DNA of 64,000 nucleotides from SVQP01 sp045650025 (GCA_045650025.1 JAZRQR010000130.1:1-64000), one strand, 5' to 3'. Shown: positions 50,476 through 60,064, counted from the first letter of the stretch. Translations and numbers: made by a program. Notes: generated from the letters alone by a model not told the origin.

Positions 50476-51030
50476 ATGATCGATCTGCTTTCGCTGCACA
50501 AGCTTTTTATCGGAAATCACATCAAAGAGGGTGACACCGTGGTAGACTTTACCATGGGCAACGGTCACGACACCGCGTTTCTTTCCAAGGCGGTGGGTCC
50601 CGAAGGACACGTATACGCATTTGACATTCAGGCACAGGCGGTGGAATCCACCCGCAAAAACCTTGCAGAGCAGGGCTGCCCTGAAAACTACACCTTAATT
50701 CACGATTCGCACCACAAGGTCAAGGACTACGTCAAGACCCCCTTCCGCGTGGGCATGTTCAACTTGGGCTGGCTGCCGGGCGGTGACAAATCCATTACCA
50801 CCATGCGCGAGACCACCCTGCCCGCCATTCGCGACGCCATTGAGCTGCTCGACCGCGACGGCATTCTCAACATTGCCATCTATCCCGGTCACAAGGAGGG
50901 CGACGAGGAGGGCAAAATGGTTTGCGAATACTTAGCCTCCCTCTCCCGCTTCAAGGTCTGCGTCACCCGCGTGCAGATCATCAATTCCCCCACCTCGCCC
51001 TATTTTCTGATGGTGGAGACCAAGCCGTAA
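50476..51030 (+). CDS. mnmM: YtqB/MnmM-like tRNA methyltransferase
   Basis: 184 residues, a class I SAM-dependent methyltransferase. SAM motif I is VVDFTMGNGHDTAFLSKAVG (22-41), followed by YAFDIQAQAVESTRKNL, the catalytic region MFNLGWLPGGDKSITT and NIAIYPGHKEGDEE, all characteristic of YtqB. B. subtilis YtqB has been described as MnmM, which methylates 5-aminomethyl-2-thiouridine at the tRNA wobble position. Start behind AAGGAG; its stop shares a base with the next possible start. Confidence 0.85.
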   Translation: MIDLLSLHKLFIGNHIKEGDTVVDFTMGNGHDTAFLSKAVGPEGHVYAFDIQAQAVESTRKNLAEQGCPENYTLIHDSHHKVKDYVKTPFRVGMFNLGWLPGGDKSITTMRETTLPAIRDAIELLDRDGILNIAIYPGHKEGDEEGKMVCEYLASLSRFKVCVTRVQIINSPTSPYFLMVETKP

Positions 51031-51041
51031 TGAGGTATTGT

Positions 51042-51746
51042 ATGCATTTGATGAAAACCATTCTGCTGCCCCTGTGCCTGCTTTGCTGCATCACCCTGAC
51101 CGCAGGCGGCTGCCGTGACGACCAGAGCAACGACTATATCAACACCGAAAATCCCGAATACCTCGTGCTGCTCAACAAAACGCATCCCTCCGGCTCTGCC
51201 TATTGCCCGCCCGACCTGACCAAGGTGGACGGCAATCTGACGCTTTACGGCAAGGAGATCGAGCTGCGCCTGTACGCCGCCAAGGCTGCCGAAGCCATGG
51301 TCAAGGAAATGCACGCGCAAGGATATACCGATATTATGATCACCAGCGGCTACCGCTCCTATGCTTACCAGCAATCGCTGTTCAACACCTATCTGGAGCA
51401 GGAAAAGGCAGCACACCCGACCTGGAGCGAGCAGCAGGTGCGCGACCTGGTACTGACCTACTCGGCTGCCCCCGGCACCAGCGAGCACCACACCGGCAAC
51501 GCCATTGACCTAATCAGCACCAATCACGTCTCGCTGGACGAGACCTTTGCGCAAAACCCCGCTTACGAGTGGCTGCAGCAAAACGCGCACCGTTACGGCT
51601 TTATTTTGCGCTACCCCGCCGACAAGACCGACATCACGGGCTATTCCTACGAGCCCTGGCACTACCGTTTTGTGGGTCAGCAGGCTGCAACTGAGATTCA
51701 CAAGCGCGGCATTACGCTGGAAGAATATCTCGGCATCTTAAACTAA
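51042..51746 (+). CDS. VanY-type D-alanyl-D-alanine carboxypeptidase lipoprotein
   Basis: About 234 residues. The start at 51042 has TGAGGT in front; an ATG at 51030 overlapping the previous stop is the alternative. Lipobox LTAGGC. The LAS metallopeptidase motifs are present: ITSGYRSYAYQQ, the zinc motif SEHHTGNAIDL, and EPWHYRFVG. It would trim the terminal D-Ala from peptidoglycan stem peptides outside the membrane. It is cotranscribed with the methyltransferase and the GH3 gene. Confidence 0.92.
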   Translation: MHLMKTILLPLCLLCCITLTAGGCRDDQSNDYINTENPEYLVLLNKTHPSGSAYCPPDLTKVDGNLTLYGKEIELRLYAAKAAEAMVKEMHAQGYTDIMITSGYRSYAYQQSLFNTYLEQEKAAHPTWSEQQVRDLVLTYSAAPGTSEHHTGNAIDLISTNHVSLDETFAQNPAYEWLQQNAHRYGFILRYPADKTDITGYSYEPWHYRFVGQQAATEIHKRGITLEEYLGILN

Positions 51747-51757
51747 GGAGCAATGAC

Positions 51758-52765
51758 ATGAACGTAGAACAGCTTTTAGCAAGTATGACTTTAGAGCAAA
51801 AGGTTGGCCAGATGTTTGTGGTGCGCCGCCCGCAGGACGATGCAACCGCTATGCAGGTGGTAACCGACTATCACATCGGCGGCTTTACTCTGTACGCCGT
51901 TGATTTTGCAAACCGCACCCCCGAGGACGTGCGTGCACTGCTGGCTTCCTATCAGGCAGCCTCCCCCATTCCCATGCTGATCGCAGCAGACTGCGAGGGC
52001 GGCGGCGTGGTTCGCGCCTCCAAATACCCCGCATTCCGCTCCACTCCCTTCCCCTCTCCCCGCGAGCTGATGGCTGCGGGCGGTCCCGAGGCAGCTTATG
52101 CGGATGCTTGCGAAAAATCCGATTTCCTGCTGGATCTGGGCGTCAACTTCAACTACGCGCCGGTCTGCGATATGTCGGGCAATCCCGAGTGCTTTATTTA
52201 TAAGCGCACCGCTTCGCACGATCCCATGGAAACTGCCGCTTACATTACAGCTGTTGTCAAGGGCATGGAGGAGCACTCCATGATCGGCAGCCTCAAGCAC
52301 TTCCCCGGATATGGCGACAACGTGGACACCCATACCTCGATCGCACGCGACGACCGCGACCTGGAGACCTTTATGACGCGCGATCTGGAGCCCTTCCGCG
52401 CCGGCATTGCCGCAGGCGCCCCCATCGTTATGGTCGCACACAACATCGTCTCCTGCATGGACGCCGAGATCCCCGCATCGCTCTCCCCTGCCGTACATAA
52501 GCTGCTGCGCGAGGAAATGGGCTTTGACGGCTTGATCATGACCGACTCCTTGGACATGAACGCCATTACTCTCTACACAGGTGACCGCGCAAGTGCGGTG
52601 CAGGCGGTGCTTTCGGGCAACGATCTGCTTTGCTGCACCTCCTACTGGCACCAATATCCCGCCGTGCTGGATGCTGTGTGCGACGGCACCATTCCCGAGA
52701 GTATGATCGACAACGCCGTGCGCCGCATTTTGACGCTTAAATCCAAATATTTGCAGAAAGCATAA
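51758..52765 (+). CDS. GH3 glycosidase, NagZ-like beta-N-acetylhexosaminidase
   Basis: 335 residues, single-domain GH3 of the NagZ size class. LEQKVGQMFV, GGFTLYAVDF, the KHFPGYGDNVDTHTSI block and the nucleophile region LIMTDSLDMNAI are visible. NagZ removes N-acetylglucosamine from muropeptides, which fits the adjacent D,D-carboxypeptidase. No signal peptide, so cytoplasmic recycling is likely. Terminator at 52782. Confidence 0.88.
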   Translation: MNVEQLLASMTLEQKVGQMFVVRRPQDDATAMQVVTDYHIGGFTLYAVDFANRTPEDVRALLASYQAASPIPMLIAADCEGGGVVRASKYPAFRSTPFPSPRELMAAGGPEAAYADACEKSDFLLDLGVNFNYAPVCDMSGNPECFIYKRTASHDPMETAAYITAVVKGMEEHSMIGSLKHFPGYGDNVDTHTSIARDDRDLETFMTRDLEPFRAGIAAGAPIVMVAHNIVSCMDAEIPASLSPAVHKLLREEMGFDGLIMTDSLDMNAITLYTGDRASAVQAVLSGNDLLCCTSYWHQYPAVLDAVCDGTIPESMIDNAVRRILTLKSKYLQKA

Positions 52766-52781
52766 TGCTTGACAAAACCAA

Positions 52782-52815
52782 AAGAACCTCTTGCCATGGC
52801 AAGAGGTTCTTTTTC
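52782..52815. terminator. Convergent bidirectional terminator
   Basis: aagaacctcttgcc / ggcaagaggttctt around two bases, then a run of T. Lies between the rightward GH3 gene and leftward carD-type gene. Confidence 0.85.
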
Positions 52816-52818
52816 CTG

Positions 52819-53322
52819 TTAAGCAATTTCCATATAAGGCAAGAGATACGGCTCGATCTCGGAAAAGGGCTTATCCAGCACCAGCGCAAGCTCGTGGTAG
52901 AGCGAGAGCTTGGCGTTGCGCTCAAAATCCGAGTCGGTCTCCGAAAGGCGCTTGTGTGCCGCCAGCATATCGGCGCGGCGACGGCGCACGGTCTTGATCA
53001 GGCGCACGTACTCGGCAGGCTCACAGGTCTGCATGGTCTGCCTGTAAATATCGCGGCGCATGCGCTCCACGGGCACCTCCAGCGGCAAAAGATCGGGCAT
53101 GCATGCGATCAGCTCCTCGGCTTGCGCGCGCGTCATCAAGGGGCGCATGGCAACCTGCACGTTATCCGTGGGCGTATAGATCACCGAGCCCGCAGCCAAG
53201 GCAAGTGGGCGAAGCATATAAAACGTACGCGTATCCTTTTTATCAAACGGCGAAGCGCAAATATCCTGAACCTGGCACACGCCGTTGATGCCGTAAATCA
53301 TATAGTCACCTACCGAGAACAT
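52819..53322 (-). CDS. CarD family transcriptional regulator
   Basis: 167 residues. The N-terminal RNA-polymerase-interacting Tudor-like domain starts MFSVGDYMIYGINGVCQVQDI and continues to YTPTDN (about 53). The C-terminal helical DNA-binding domain follows (RDIYRQTMQTCEPAEYVRLI, LSETDSDFERNAKLSLYHEL). CarD proteins stabilise open promoter complexes. Single gene with its own promoter. Confidence 0.92.
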   Translation of the reverse strand: MFSVGDYMIYGINGVCQVQDICASPFDKKDTRTFYMLRPLALAAGSVIYTPTDNVQVAMRPLMTRAQAEELIACMPDLLPLEVPVERMRRDIYRQTMQTCEPAEYVRLIKTVRRRRADMLAAHKRLSETDSDFERNAKLSLYHELALVLDKPFSEIEPYLLPYMEIA

Positions 53323-53378
53323 GGAAAAGCCTCCTTATGAATGTCAGTTTTGCAGGGGCACTTTAGCACGCTACTGTC

Positions 53379-53407
53379 ATTATACCACATTCTCGAAAAT
53401 TTTGTAA
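53379..53407 (-). promoter_or_regulatory. Promoter of the carD-type gene
   Basis: Minus strand TTACAA (53402-53407), 17-bp spacer, TATAAT (53379-53384). Confidence 0.65.
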
Positions 53408-53453
53408 TAGGCAAATTGAACGAATTTTCCGTCAAAATCCAAATAGGATGAAC

Positions 53454-53482
53454 AAAACCCCGCGAAATTCGCGGGGTTTTTT
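53454..53482 (-). terminator. Terminator of the antiporter gene
   Basis: aaaccccgcgaa / ttcgcggggttt stem with T-rich flanks; the minus-strand stop lies at 53497. Confidence 0.75.
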
Positions 53483-53496
53483 CATATTGCGTATAC

Positions 53497-54867
53497 TTAC
53501 GCCTGCTTGTGGTGCTTGTGACCCTCGTTGTGACGGCGTGCGGTCTTGCCCTCAGGCTTGGCGGTAATGTCGCCTGCCTTGACCAGCGCCCACTTGGTCA
53601 TCATAGGACCGAACACCTCATAGATCAGTACGGCAAACAGCACGACAAAGCGCACGGTGTTTGCAACCGTATCGTGTGCGGCGAACAGGGGGTCTGCGCA
53701 TACCATGGACATCATGCCCAGCGCAACGCCTGCCTGAGGCAGCAGCGTAATGCCCAGATACTTCTGAATGTTGGGCTCGCTGCGCGTGAGCATCGAGCTG
53801 CTACGTGCGCCGAAATACTTACCCAGCGAGCGGAACAGGATGTATACAAGACCGATTGCAATGAATACGGGCTTGCCGAAGATGGACAGGTCCAGCTCAG
53901 CGCCGCTGATGACAAAGAACAGAATGAAGATGGGCTTGGTCCACTTATCGGTTCTCTCCATCATTTCCTCGGAGCAGGGGCTGAAGTTACAGAAGATGGT
54001 ACCCATCATCATGCAGGTCAGAAGCGAGGAGAAGCCGATATGTACGCCGCCTACCTCAAACTTGAGCATAGCCGCTGCAACCGTGACAAACACGAATGCG
54101 ATGGACAAAGACAGACGGTTGGAGTTGGAGTGGAACAGGTTCTCGGCAAAGGTGAGTGCAAAACCGATCACAGCACCCAGCACCAGCGAGAGCACGATCT
54201 CCAGCATGGGCTCTACCACGATAGAAGCCACCGAAATGCCGTTGCCGCTGAGCAGCGCCTTTGCAATACCTGCGGAAACAGCGAACAGAACAAGACCTAC
54301 CGCATCGTCCAGCGCAACGATGGGCAGCAGAATGCTGGTCAGCGCACCTTTTGCCTTATACTGACGAACGACCATCAGCGTTGCGGCAGGCGCGGTTGCC
54401 GATGCAATAGCACCCAGCAGAATTGCAGCGGGCAGAGGCAGGATATCCTGACCCGTGACGTTGAGCAGCACGAAGTGCATGCCGATCAGCGCAGCATCTA
54501 CGAGCAGCGTTGCGATCACAGCCTGCAGAATACCGATCACGGTTGCTTCCTTACCGGTCTTCTTAAGCGAGGACCAGCGGAACTCGCTACCGATGGCAAA
54601 TGCGATAAAGCCAAGTGCCAGGCTACAGATCACGTCCAATACAACCTTGAGCGTCTCATGCTCAAATGCGTGTTCATTATAACCCAGATAGTATCCGCCC
54701 AGCGAAACGCCGCCCAGGCAGAAAGTGCCAACCAGCACGCCCGCGATCAGATATGCGGTAACGTCAGGCAGGTTGAGCAGGCGCACCAGTCTTGTTACAA
54801 GCAAGCCGGTGATCATGCAAATGGAAACCGTGAGAATGATCTGTGTGATCAGTTGTTCGGTCGACAT
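53497..54867 (-). CDS. CPA2-type cation:proton antiporter
   Basis: 456 residues with about 12-13 membrane segments. LLNLPDVTAYLIAGVLVG, ASATAPAATLMVV and ALDDAVGLVLFAV (the paired acidic region) match the Kef/NapA monovalent cation/H+ exchanger fold. The last 25 residues form a polar, His-rich tail (ARRHNEGHKHHKQA) and there is no TrkA-N domain. It probably exchanges Na+ or K+ for protons. A leader of about 105 bases with a possible terminator precedes it. Confidence 0.9.
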   Translation of the reverse strand: MSTEQLITQIILTVSICMITGLLVTRLVRLLNLPDVTAYLIAGVLVGTFCLGGVSLGGYYLGYNEHAFEHETLKVVLDVICSLALGFIAFAIGSEFRWSSLKKTGKEATVIGILQAVIATLLVDAALIGMHFVLLNVTGQDILPLPAAILLGAIASATAPAATLMVVRQYKAKGALTSILLPIVALDDAVGLVLFAVSAGIAKALLSGNGISVASIVVEPMLEIVLSLVLGAVIGFALTFAENLFHSNSNRLSLSIAFVFVTVAAAMLKFEVGGVHIGFSSLLTCMMMGTIFCNFSPCSEEMMERTDKWTKPIFILFFVISGAELDLSIFGKPVFIAIGLVYILFRSLGKYFGARSSSMLTRSEPNIQKYLGITLLPQAGVALGMMSMVCADPLFAAHDTVANTVRFVVLFAVLIYEVFGPMMTKWALVKAGDITAKPEGKTARRHNEGHKHHKQA

Positions 54868-54903
54868 ATACTTTTCTCCTTATGTATCATATATAAAATC
54901 ACA

Positions 54904-54937
54904 AAAAATGCGGTGCATTCCGATCACGCCGCACCTC
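54904..54937 (-). terminator. Possible attenuator in the antiporter leader
   Basis: Minus strand TGCGG / CCGCA stem with an inner helix, followed by six T residues. It lies between the antiporter promoter and its start codon. It may be a leader attenuator or only a second terminator for fbp. Confidence 0.4.
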
Positions 54938-54978
54938 GTTTTGCAAAGGATAAGGCGGTGCGCCGTTCGCACCGCCTT

Positions 54979-55007
54979 ATCATAGCACTATTCACAAAAA
55001 TTGTCAA
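54979..55007 (-). promoter_or_regulatory. Promoter of the antiporter gene
   Basis: Minus strand TTGACA (55002-55007), 17-bp spacer, TATGAT (54979-54984). A hairpin aaggcggtgcg / cgcaccgcctt (54952-54979) starts at its -10 end and may terminate fbp transcripts. Confidence 0.75.
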
Positions 55008-55035
55008 CACCTTTTGGGCAAAAAGTTCAAAAAAT

Positions 55036-56994
55036 TTATCGAAGCGCCTGGATCACGCCCGATCGGTATGCCTCCAGCAACAGCTTAAGATCCTCCATGC
55101 GCTCCAGCAGCAGCTTACCCTCATCGGTATCGCGCACCAGCATGCGTCGGCTCATCATTTCAAACACCACGTCGGTGGTGGCAAGAATGTCCTTATTCTC
55201 ACGAATGGCTGCCGTTCTGCCCTCAAACGAGCCGTGCGCCACCAGGCGAAGCCCCTTGGACGAGAAGATCAGCGTATACCCCGCAATACCCGTGGTATCG
55301 TGGTATGCCTTGCAGAAGCCGCCGTCGATGAGCACGTACTTGCCTCCCGCCTTGATGGGACTCTCACCCTTTCCGGCGCGCACCGGCACGTGACCGTTGA
55401 TGATATGCGACTCGGGCGCATCCAGCCCAAACTCCGAAAGAATGCGACAAACCGAATCATAATCCTCGATCATGCCGTAATAGGGGTTCTTAGGCTCGCG
55501 CCAGGTCTCTCTGTCCGAGATAAAGTAACGCTCAAAGGTGGTCATGCGCGCTCTGCCAAACAGCGGGCTTTGCTTGCCGCACCACAGGTAATACATGAAA
55601 TCGCGAGCCCCCGCATCATTGGTATAGAATGCGCGGCGCGCCATCTTATCGCAATAGTCCATATATCCCTTACCCGACAGCATACCGCCCGTGCTCACGC
55701 GTACCACGTCAAAGCTGCCGTCCCCCCGCATGGGAATGCAGCCGTGGAACAGCAGGTTGCCATTGAAGATCTTGTACAGGCTACCGTGCTCGTACAGGAA
55801 CTGCGCGTGCTTTTGCAGCAGGACGCTATGGCGGAAGGCTCTGCGCAAGGAGCGCATGATCTCTGCCTCCGCATCCGTCAGACGATACGGATCGTCCGGA
55901 TCAACCGTGGGGAAATTGCACTCGTTGAGCGCATAGGTCTGAGTGCCAATGCGTACCGTTTTGTTCTCATAGTCGATCTTATCCAGCAATCGGCGCTCTT
56001 CCATGCCGTATTCGGGATGGCGATCGATCAGCTGACCCTCCAGCTTGAACATGATGACCGCGATCGCCTCGTGCGCACGCGAAAGGTTATCCATACGGTT
56101 TTTGACGTAATACGCGTCGTCCGGATTGCGCGGCAAGAACCAGGTACTGCCCTTGTACGTTTCCTGCGCGTACTCGATCAGGTCACGCAGGCTGATGCCG
56201 TAGGCATTCTCCACCATGGCAAGCGTGTTATACTGCAGCGCAAAGTTGAGCACCGTGGCAATGCAGACCTCGCTGCCCGAGGCAGCGCCCATCCACACAA
56301 TATCATGGTTGCCCCATTGCACGTCCACGTGATGATGCGCACGCAGCATTTCCAGAATGCGATCGGCGTGCGGTCCGCGGTCGTAAATGTCACCTACTAC
56401 GTGCAAGCAATCCACCGCCATGCGCTTGATCAGGCTGCAAAGTGCCTCGATCAGTCCGTCTCCCTCGCCCACCTCAATGATGGTCGAGATAATATGGGTA
56501 TAGTATGCCTGCTTGTCGTGCTCCTCGCCCGAGGTATGCAGCAGCTCATCCACCACGTTACGGAATGCATCCGGCAACGCCTTACGCACCTTAAAGCGCG
56601 TATATTTGGACGCCACCGAGCGCGCTACGTCCACCAGGCGATACAGCGTGCGGCTGTACCACTCCACCGTGTTCTCGCCGCGCACGCGCAGCTCCTCGAT
56701 CTTTTCGGTGGGATAATAGATCAGCGTGCAAAAATCGCGCTGCTCCTGCTCGCTCAGGGCGCTGCCGAAAATGTCGCGCACCTTCTCGCGCACGACGCCC
56801 GAGCAATTATTGAGAATGTGCTCAAACGCTTCGCTCTCGCCGTGCAAATCACTCAAGAAATGCTCGGTGCCCTTGGGAAGATTGGAAACGGCATTGAGCA
56901 CAACGATCTCCGCGCCCACCTCCGGAATGGTGGGAAATTCCTTGGAAAGCAGCTGCAGCAGCTTGATTTGATCCGCGGTGTATTCTCTCTTCAT
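55036..56994 (-). CDS. fbp: Class III fructose-1,6-bisphosphatase
   Basis: 652 residues from the ATG at 56994 (GGAGAG in front), the usual size for the Firmicutes-type Fbp. It has a calcineurin-like metallophosphatase core: FLSDLHGESEAF, VVGDIYDRGPH, VQWGNHDIVWMG and later INGHVPVRAGKGESPI. It hydrolyses fructose-1,6-bisphosphate, the committed step of gluconeogenesis. It is the last gene of the leftward run containing the glycyl-radical enzyme, 14 bases behind the activase. Confidence 0.94.
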   Translation of the reverse strand: MKREYTADQIKLLQLLSKEFPTIPEVGAEIVVLNAVSNLPKGTEHFLSDLHGESEAFEHILNNCSGVVREKVRDIFGSALSEQEQRDFCTLIYYPTEKIEELRVRGENTVEWYSRTLYRLVDVARSVASKYTRFKVRKALPDAFRNVVDELLHTSGEEHDKQAYYTHIISTIIEVGEGDGLIEALCSLIKRMAVDCLHVVGDIYDRGPHADRILEMLRAHHHVDVQWGNHDIVWMGAASGSEVCIATVLNFALQYNTLAMVENAYGISLRDLIEYAQETYKGSTWFLPRNPDDAYYVKNRMDNLSRAHEAIAVIMFKLEGQLIDRHPEYGMEERRLLDKIDYENKTVRIGTQTYALNECNFPTVDPDDPYRLTDAEAEIMRSLRRAFRHSVLLQKHAQFLYEHGSLYKIFNGNLLFHGCIPMRGDGSFDVVRVSTGGMLSGKGYMDYCDKMARRAFYTNDAGARDFMYYLWCGKQSPLFGRARMTTFERYFISDRETWREPKNPYYGMIEDYDSVCRILSEFGLDAPESHIINGHVPVRAGKGESPIKAGGKYVLIDGGFCKAYHDTTGIAGYTLIFSSKGLRLVAHGSFEGRTAAIRENKDILATTDVVFEMMSRRMLVRDTDEGKLLLERMEDLKLLLEAYRSGVIQALR

Positions 56995-57008
56995 GTTTTC
57001 TCTCTCCG

Positions 57009-57893
57009 TTACGTCAATATCGGTACTTGTCTGTCTTGTAAAATGCGCTCCGCACACGCCACCTGCTCCCCTGTGGGGATCCAAGCCGCATTGCCGTTGC
57101 CCGCAAGCCCCAGCGCCAGCGCCTTACTGCCCCCCATGGGATGATAGCGCAAAAGCTGCACGCCCGTGCAGTGCGCAAGAGTAGCATACAGATCGGCAAC
57201 GCGCTCCACGTGCCCGGGATCGGTGGTCAAGCCGTTTACCAACAGGCAACGCAGGCGCGTTTGGGCGCCCATGGCATCGATCGCAGCAAGATTTTCTAAG
57301 ATCTGCCCGGGCAAAGCGCCCGTCAGCTCACGGTGCTTCCCTGCATCGGTATGCTTAATATCAAAATAAAATTCGTCCACGTACGGCACGCAAGCTCGGA
57401 TCACCTCCGCGCTGCAAGCGCCCGCCGTTTCCACGATCACGTGCAACCCCTGCGCCTTCAGCAATTGCAAAAGCTCTGCCACACCCTCTGCGCAAAGCGG
57501 CTCGCCGCCCGAAAGCGTGACGCCACCCGTCTTGCCGTAAAACGCTGCATCTGCCATGACCTCGCCTAAAATCTGCTCGGCACTCATATCCTTGCCTACG
57601 ATGCGGCAGGCTTCGGTAAGGCATACCGAAGCGCACTTGCCACAGCCCTGACATAAGGATACCACACGCGTGCGGTCATTTTGTGTCAGAACCTGCGCTC
57701 CCGTGGGGCATGCCGACACACAAGCGCCGCAGCCCGTGCAAAGTGCCCGGTGCAGCATGATCTCCGGCTCTCGCTTTTGCGTTTCGGGGTTATGACACCA
57801 CACGCAACGCAAGGGGCAGCCCTTGAAAAACACGGTGGTGCGCAGCCCGGGACCGTCGTGCGTGCAAAATCGCTGTATCTCGGCAATCCGCAT
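57009..57893 (-). CDS. Glycyl-radical-enzyme activating enzyme (radical SAM)
   Basis: 294 residues from the ATG at 57893 (GGAGG in front, two bases past the GRE stop). The radical-SAM motif is CPLRCVWCHN (36-45). Two extra ferredoxin-type clusters follow (CTGCGACVSACP and CQGCGKCASVC), the pattern of non-PFL GRE activases. TLSGGEPL and the C-terminal RYHPMGGSK are typical. It uses SAM to place the glycyl radical on the adjacent enzyme. Confidence 0.93.
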   Translation of the reverse strand: MRIAEIQRFCTHDGPGLRTTVFFKGCPLRCVWCHNPETQKREPEIMLHRALCTGCGACVSACPTGAQVLTQNDRTRVVSLCQGCGKCASVCLTEACRIVGKDMSAEQILGEVMADAAFYGKTGGVTLSGGEPLCAEGVAELLQLLKAQGLHVIVETAGACSAEVIRACVPYVDEFYFDIKHTDAGKHRELTGALPGQILENLAAIDAMGAQTRLRCLLVNGLTTDPGHVERVADLYATLAHCTGVQLLRYHPMGGSKALALGLAGNGNAAWIPTGEQVACAERILQDRQVPILT

Positions 57894-57895
57894 GC

Positions 57896-60043
57896 TTATT
57901 CCTCCGGCAAATATCCCGCGCGCTCCAGCACCATGCGCTGCCAAGCGTCGTCCAGCGTGACAAATCTGGCGTTCCAGCCCGACACGCGTACCGAAAGCGT
58001 TTTGTACTGCTCAGGATGCTCGCGTGCGTCCAACAGATCCTGCACACTCAGCACGTCCACCTGCATAAAGTATCCACCCAACGCGCAAAAGCCCTGCATA
58101 AGCCCCTCCAGCGCGCAAAGTCCGTTGTCCCCCTCCAGCGTGTCGGGGTACATTTTTATATCCAACGCCGCGCCCGTGGTCATGCGCGCAAGGTTTGCCG
58201 CGCAGTAGGAGCGCACGGTGGCGGTTGCTCCCGCAGTATCCGTGCCCGGTGTCGGCGAGGTGTTGCCCGCCAGAATTTCGCCGCGGCGATACCCGTGCGG
58301 CATGGCGGTACGGTGGGCGCGCCATTCGATCTGTCGCCCAAAGGTACTGATACCGGGCGGGAATGCAATGGGATAACCATTGGCATACGGTGCACATGCA
58401 TCCGCAAAGGCGTCCACCGCCCAGGAGTAATACGCATCAGCCGCAGCGTCTCCATTGCCGTAATGCGGCAGCTTATGCTTGGCGTACAGCGCCAGCTGCT
58501 CCTGCCCCTGCCAATCGGCACGCAGGATCTCGCAAAGCTCGGCAACCGTCAGCTTCTTTTCGATAAAGCAAAGGTGGTCAATGGCGCACAGCGCGTTTGC
58601 CACGTCACCCACGCCGCCCATATGGGGCGAGAGGACGCGATAGGGCGTGCCGCCCTCCAGATACCCCCTGCCGCTCTGTGCACAGCCGTGCTCAAGCAGG
58701 TCGATCATGGGCGTGGGCATGGTCAGGCGGAAGGCAGGATTGCCTTCTCGCCATGCGGGGGTAAAGCCATCCAGCACCCCTTGGCAGGTCTGCGCAATAA
58801 ATTCCTTCATGCGTGCAGCGTACGCCGCCTTGATGGCGTCCATGTCGGCAAAGTCCACAAGCTCTCCGCCCGCCACGTGCAGCACGTCCTGCAGAAGCAT
58901 ATGCAAAAAGTCCATGGGCATGTATGAAAAATAGGTCTTGCCGGGAATCTGCACTTCCCAGCACCCGTCGTTTGCAAAGTCAAAAATTTCCCTTTCGGGA
59001 TAGCCCTGCGCGCGCAGCGCATCCAGTACGGTTTTCTCGTTGTACACCGCCACGACACCGCCGCCATGCCGCATGACGCGGGCAAGCAGGCGCAGAAACT
59101 CCGCGGGCGTGTGGTCCGAAAGGCGCACCGAGATGGGGAAATCCGAAATTCCCAGCTCCTCCACGATCTCCAGACACAAATAGCTGACCGCGTTTGTCAC
59201 GTCAGCCCCTGCAGCATCCGTGCCGCCCAGCACGACGTTCTGATAATGCTGCGCATCTCCCGAGCCGCGCGGGGTATCGATCTCGATCCACTCGCAGCCC
59301 TTGATGAACAAGGACGCCAGCACCTCGCGTGCCTCGTCCATGGTGATCCTACCCTCTGCCAGATCGCGCTCCAGATACGGTCCGAGCAGGCGATCCATGC
59401 AGCCGATCCCGGGCCAGTTCCCACCCAGGCGCAAAAACGCAAAGCCAAACCACAGGCTTTGCACCGCCTCACAAAACGTAAATGCAGGATGCAGCGGCAC
59501 ACGCAAAAGCAGCTCGTGCAGCTGCGGGTATTGCTCTTTTGTCGCGTCTAAGTATCTGCCATGCCACACTTGCATGGCGTCCAGCGTGCGCAAAAGCGCC
59601 ACGTGTCGCTCCATGGCAGGCGCATCAAACGCGCTTGTATCGATCTTTTCAATCCGTGCGCGCATGCCAAGAATGCCCTCGCGCAACAAAATGCCGAAAT
59701 CCACGGTCAGGTGGCTGACGCTGGGCCAGACGATCTTTCCGTCCCTTGCCACGGGCACCTGATGGCGCACCGCAGCGCCCACGGTTGCCGCACCGCACAC
59801 GCGCTCACCCTCGCAAATGCGCAAGGGGCACTCGCGCACCAGCACGTCCAGCGCTGCCGCGTATCGCTCATGCTCGCACATGCCCTCCCAGCCGTCGACA
59901 CAGTCGACGGCTACAAAGGGCACGCTCATGGTCTGCGCACCGTATTTACCTTGTAAGGATTCCATGGCAAAGCGCCGCGTGGCTTCGCAAAGCCGCACGG
60001 GTCTGCCGCCTTTATATGCTGAGGAAAAACGATACGCGCTCAT
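57896..60043 (-). CDS. Glycyl radical enzyme of unknown reaction
   Basis: 715 residues from the ATG at 60043 (GGAG six bases upstream; an adjacent ATG at 60046 is possible). The thiyl site is NDGCWEVQIPG (Cys at about 361, Glu two residues later); the glycyl-radical motif near the end is RVSGWNARFV (Gly at about 689), with Trp where most enzymes have Tyr. The single Cys (not the CC pair of PFL) puts it with dehydratase/lyase/decarboxylase-type GREs. It is shorter than most of them (about 780-850). The substrate is unknown. VOC protein, activase and fbp are cotranscribed. Confidence 0.9.
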   Translation of the reverse strand: MSAYRFSSAYKGGRPVRLCEATRRFAMESLQGKYGAQTMSVPFVAVDCVDGWEGMCEHERYAAALDVLVRECPLRICEGERVCGAATVGAAVRHQVPVARDGKIVWPSVSHLTVDFGILLREGILGMRARIEKIDTSAFDAPAMERHVALLRTLDAMQVWHGRYLDATKEQYPQLHELLLRVPLHPAFTFCEAVQSLWFGFAFLRLGGNWPGIGCMDRLLGPYLERDLAEGRITMDEAREVLASLFIKGCEWIEIDTPRGSGDAQHYQNVVLGGTDAAGADVTNAVSYLCLEIVEELGISDFPISVRLSDHTPAEFLRLLARVMRHGGGVVAVYNEKTVLDALRAQGYPEREIFDFANDGCWEVQIPGKTYFSYMPMDFLHMLLQDVLHVAGGELVDFADMDAIKAAYAARMKEFIAQTCQGVLDGFTPAWREGNPAFRLTMPTPMIDLLEHGCAQSGRGYLEGGTPYRVLSPHMGGVGDVANALCAIDHLCFIEKKLTVAELCEILRADWQGQEQLALYAKHKLPHYGNGDAAADAYYSWAVDAFADACAPYANGYPIAFPPGISTFGRQIEWRAHRTAMPHGYRRGEILAGNTSPTPGTDTAGATATVRSYCAANLARMTTGAALDIKMYPDTLEGDNGLCALEGLMQGFCALGGYFMQVDVLSVQDLLDAREHPEQYKTLSVRVSGWNARFVTLDDAWQRMVLERAGYLPEE

Positions 60044-60064
60044 CATGATCTCCTTAAAATGAAA

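Noticed and set aside
53509..57144. Very long open frame (about 1200 codons) on the plus strand
   Set aside because: It runs antisense across the antiporter, fbp and the activase. Its translation is Arg/His/Gln-rich without domains, as expected from the third-position bias of the real genes on the other strand.
57896..60043. Pyruvate formate-lyase
   Set aside because: PFL has two adjacent catalytic cysteines; here a single Cys in GCWE is present and the activase carries extra clusters, so it is a different glycyl-radical enzyme.
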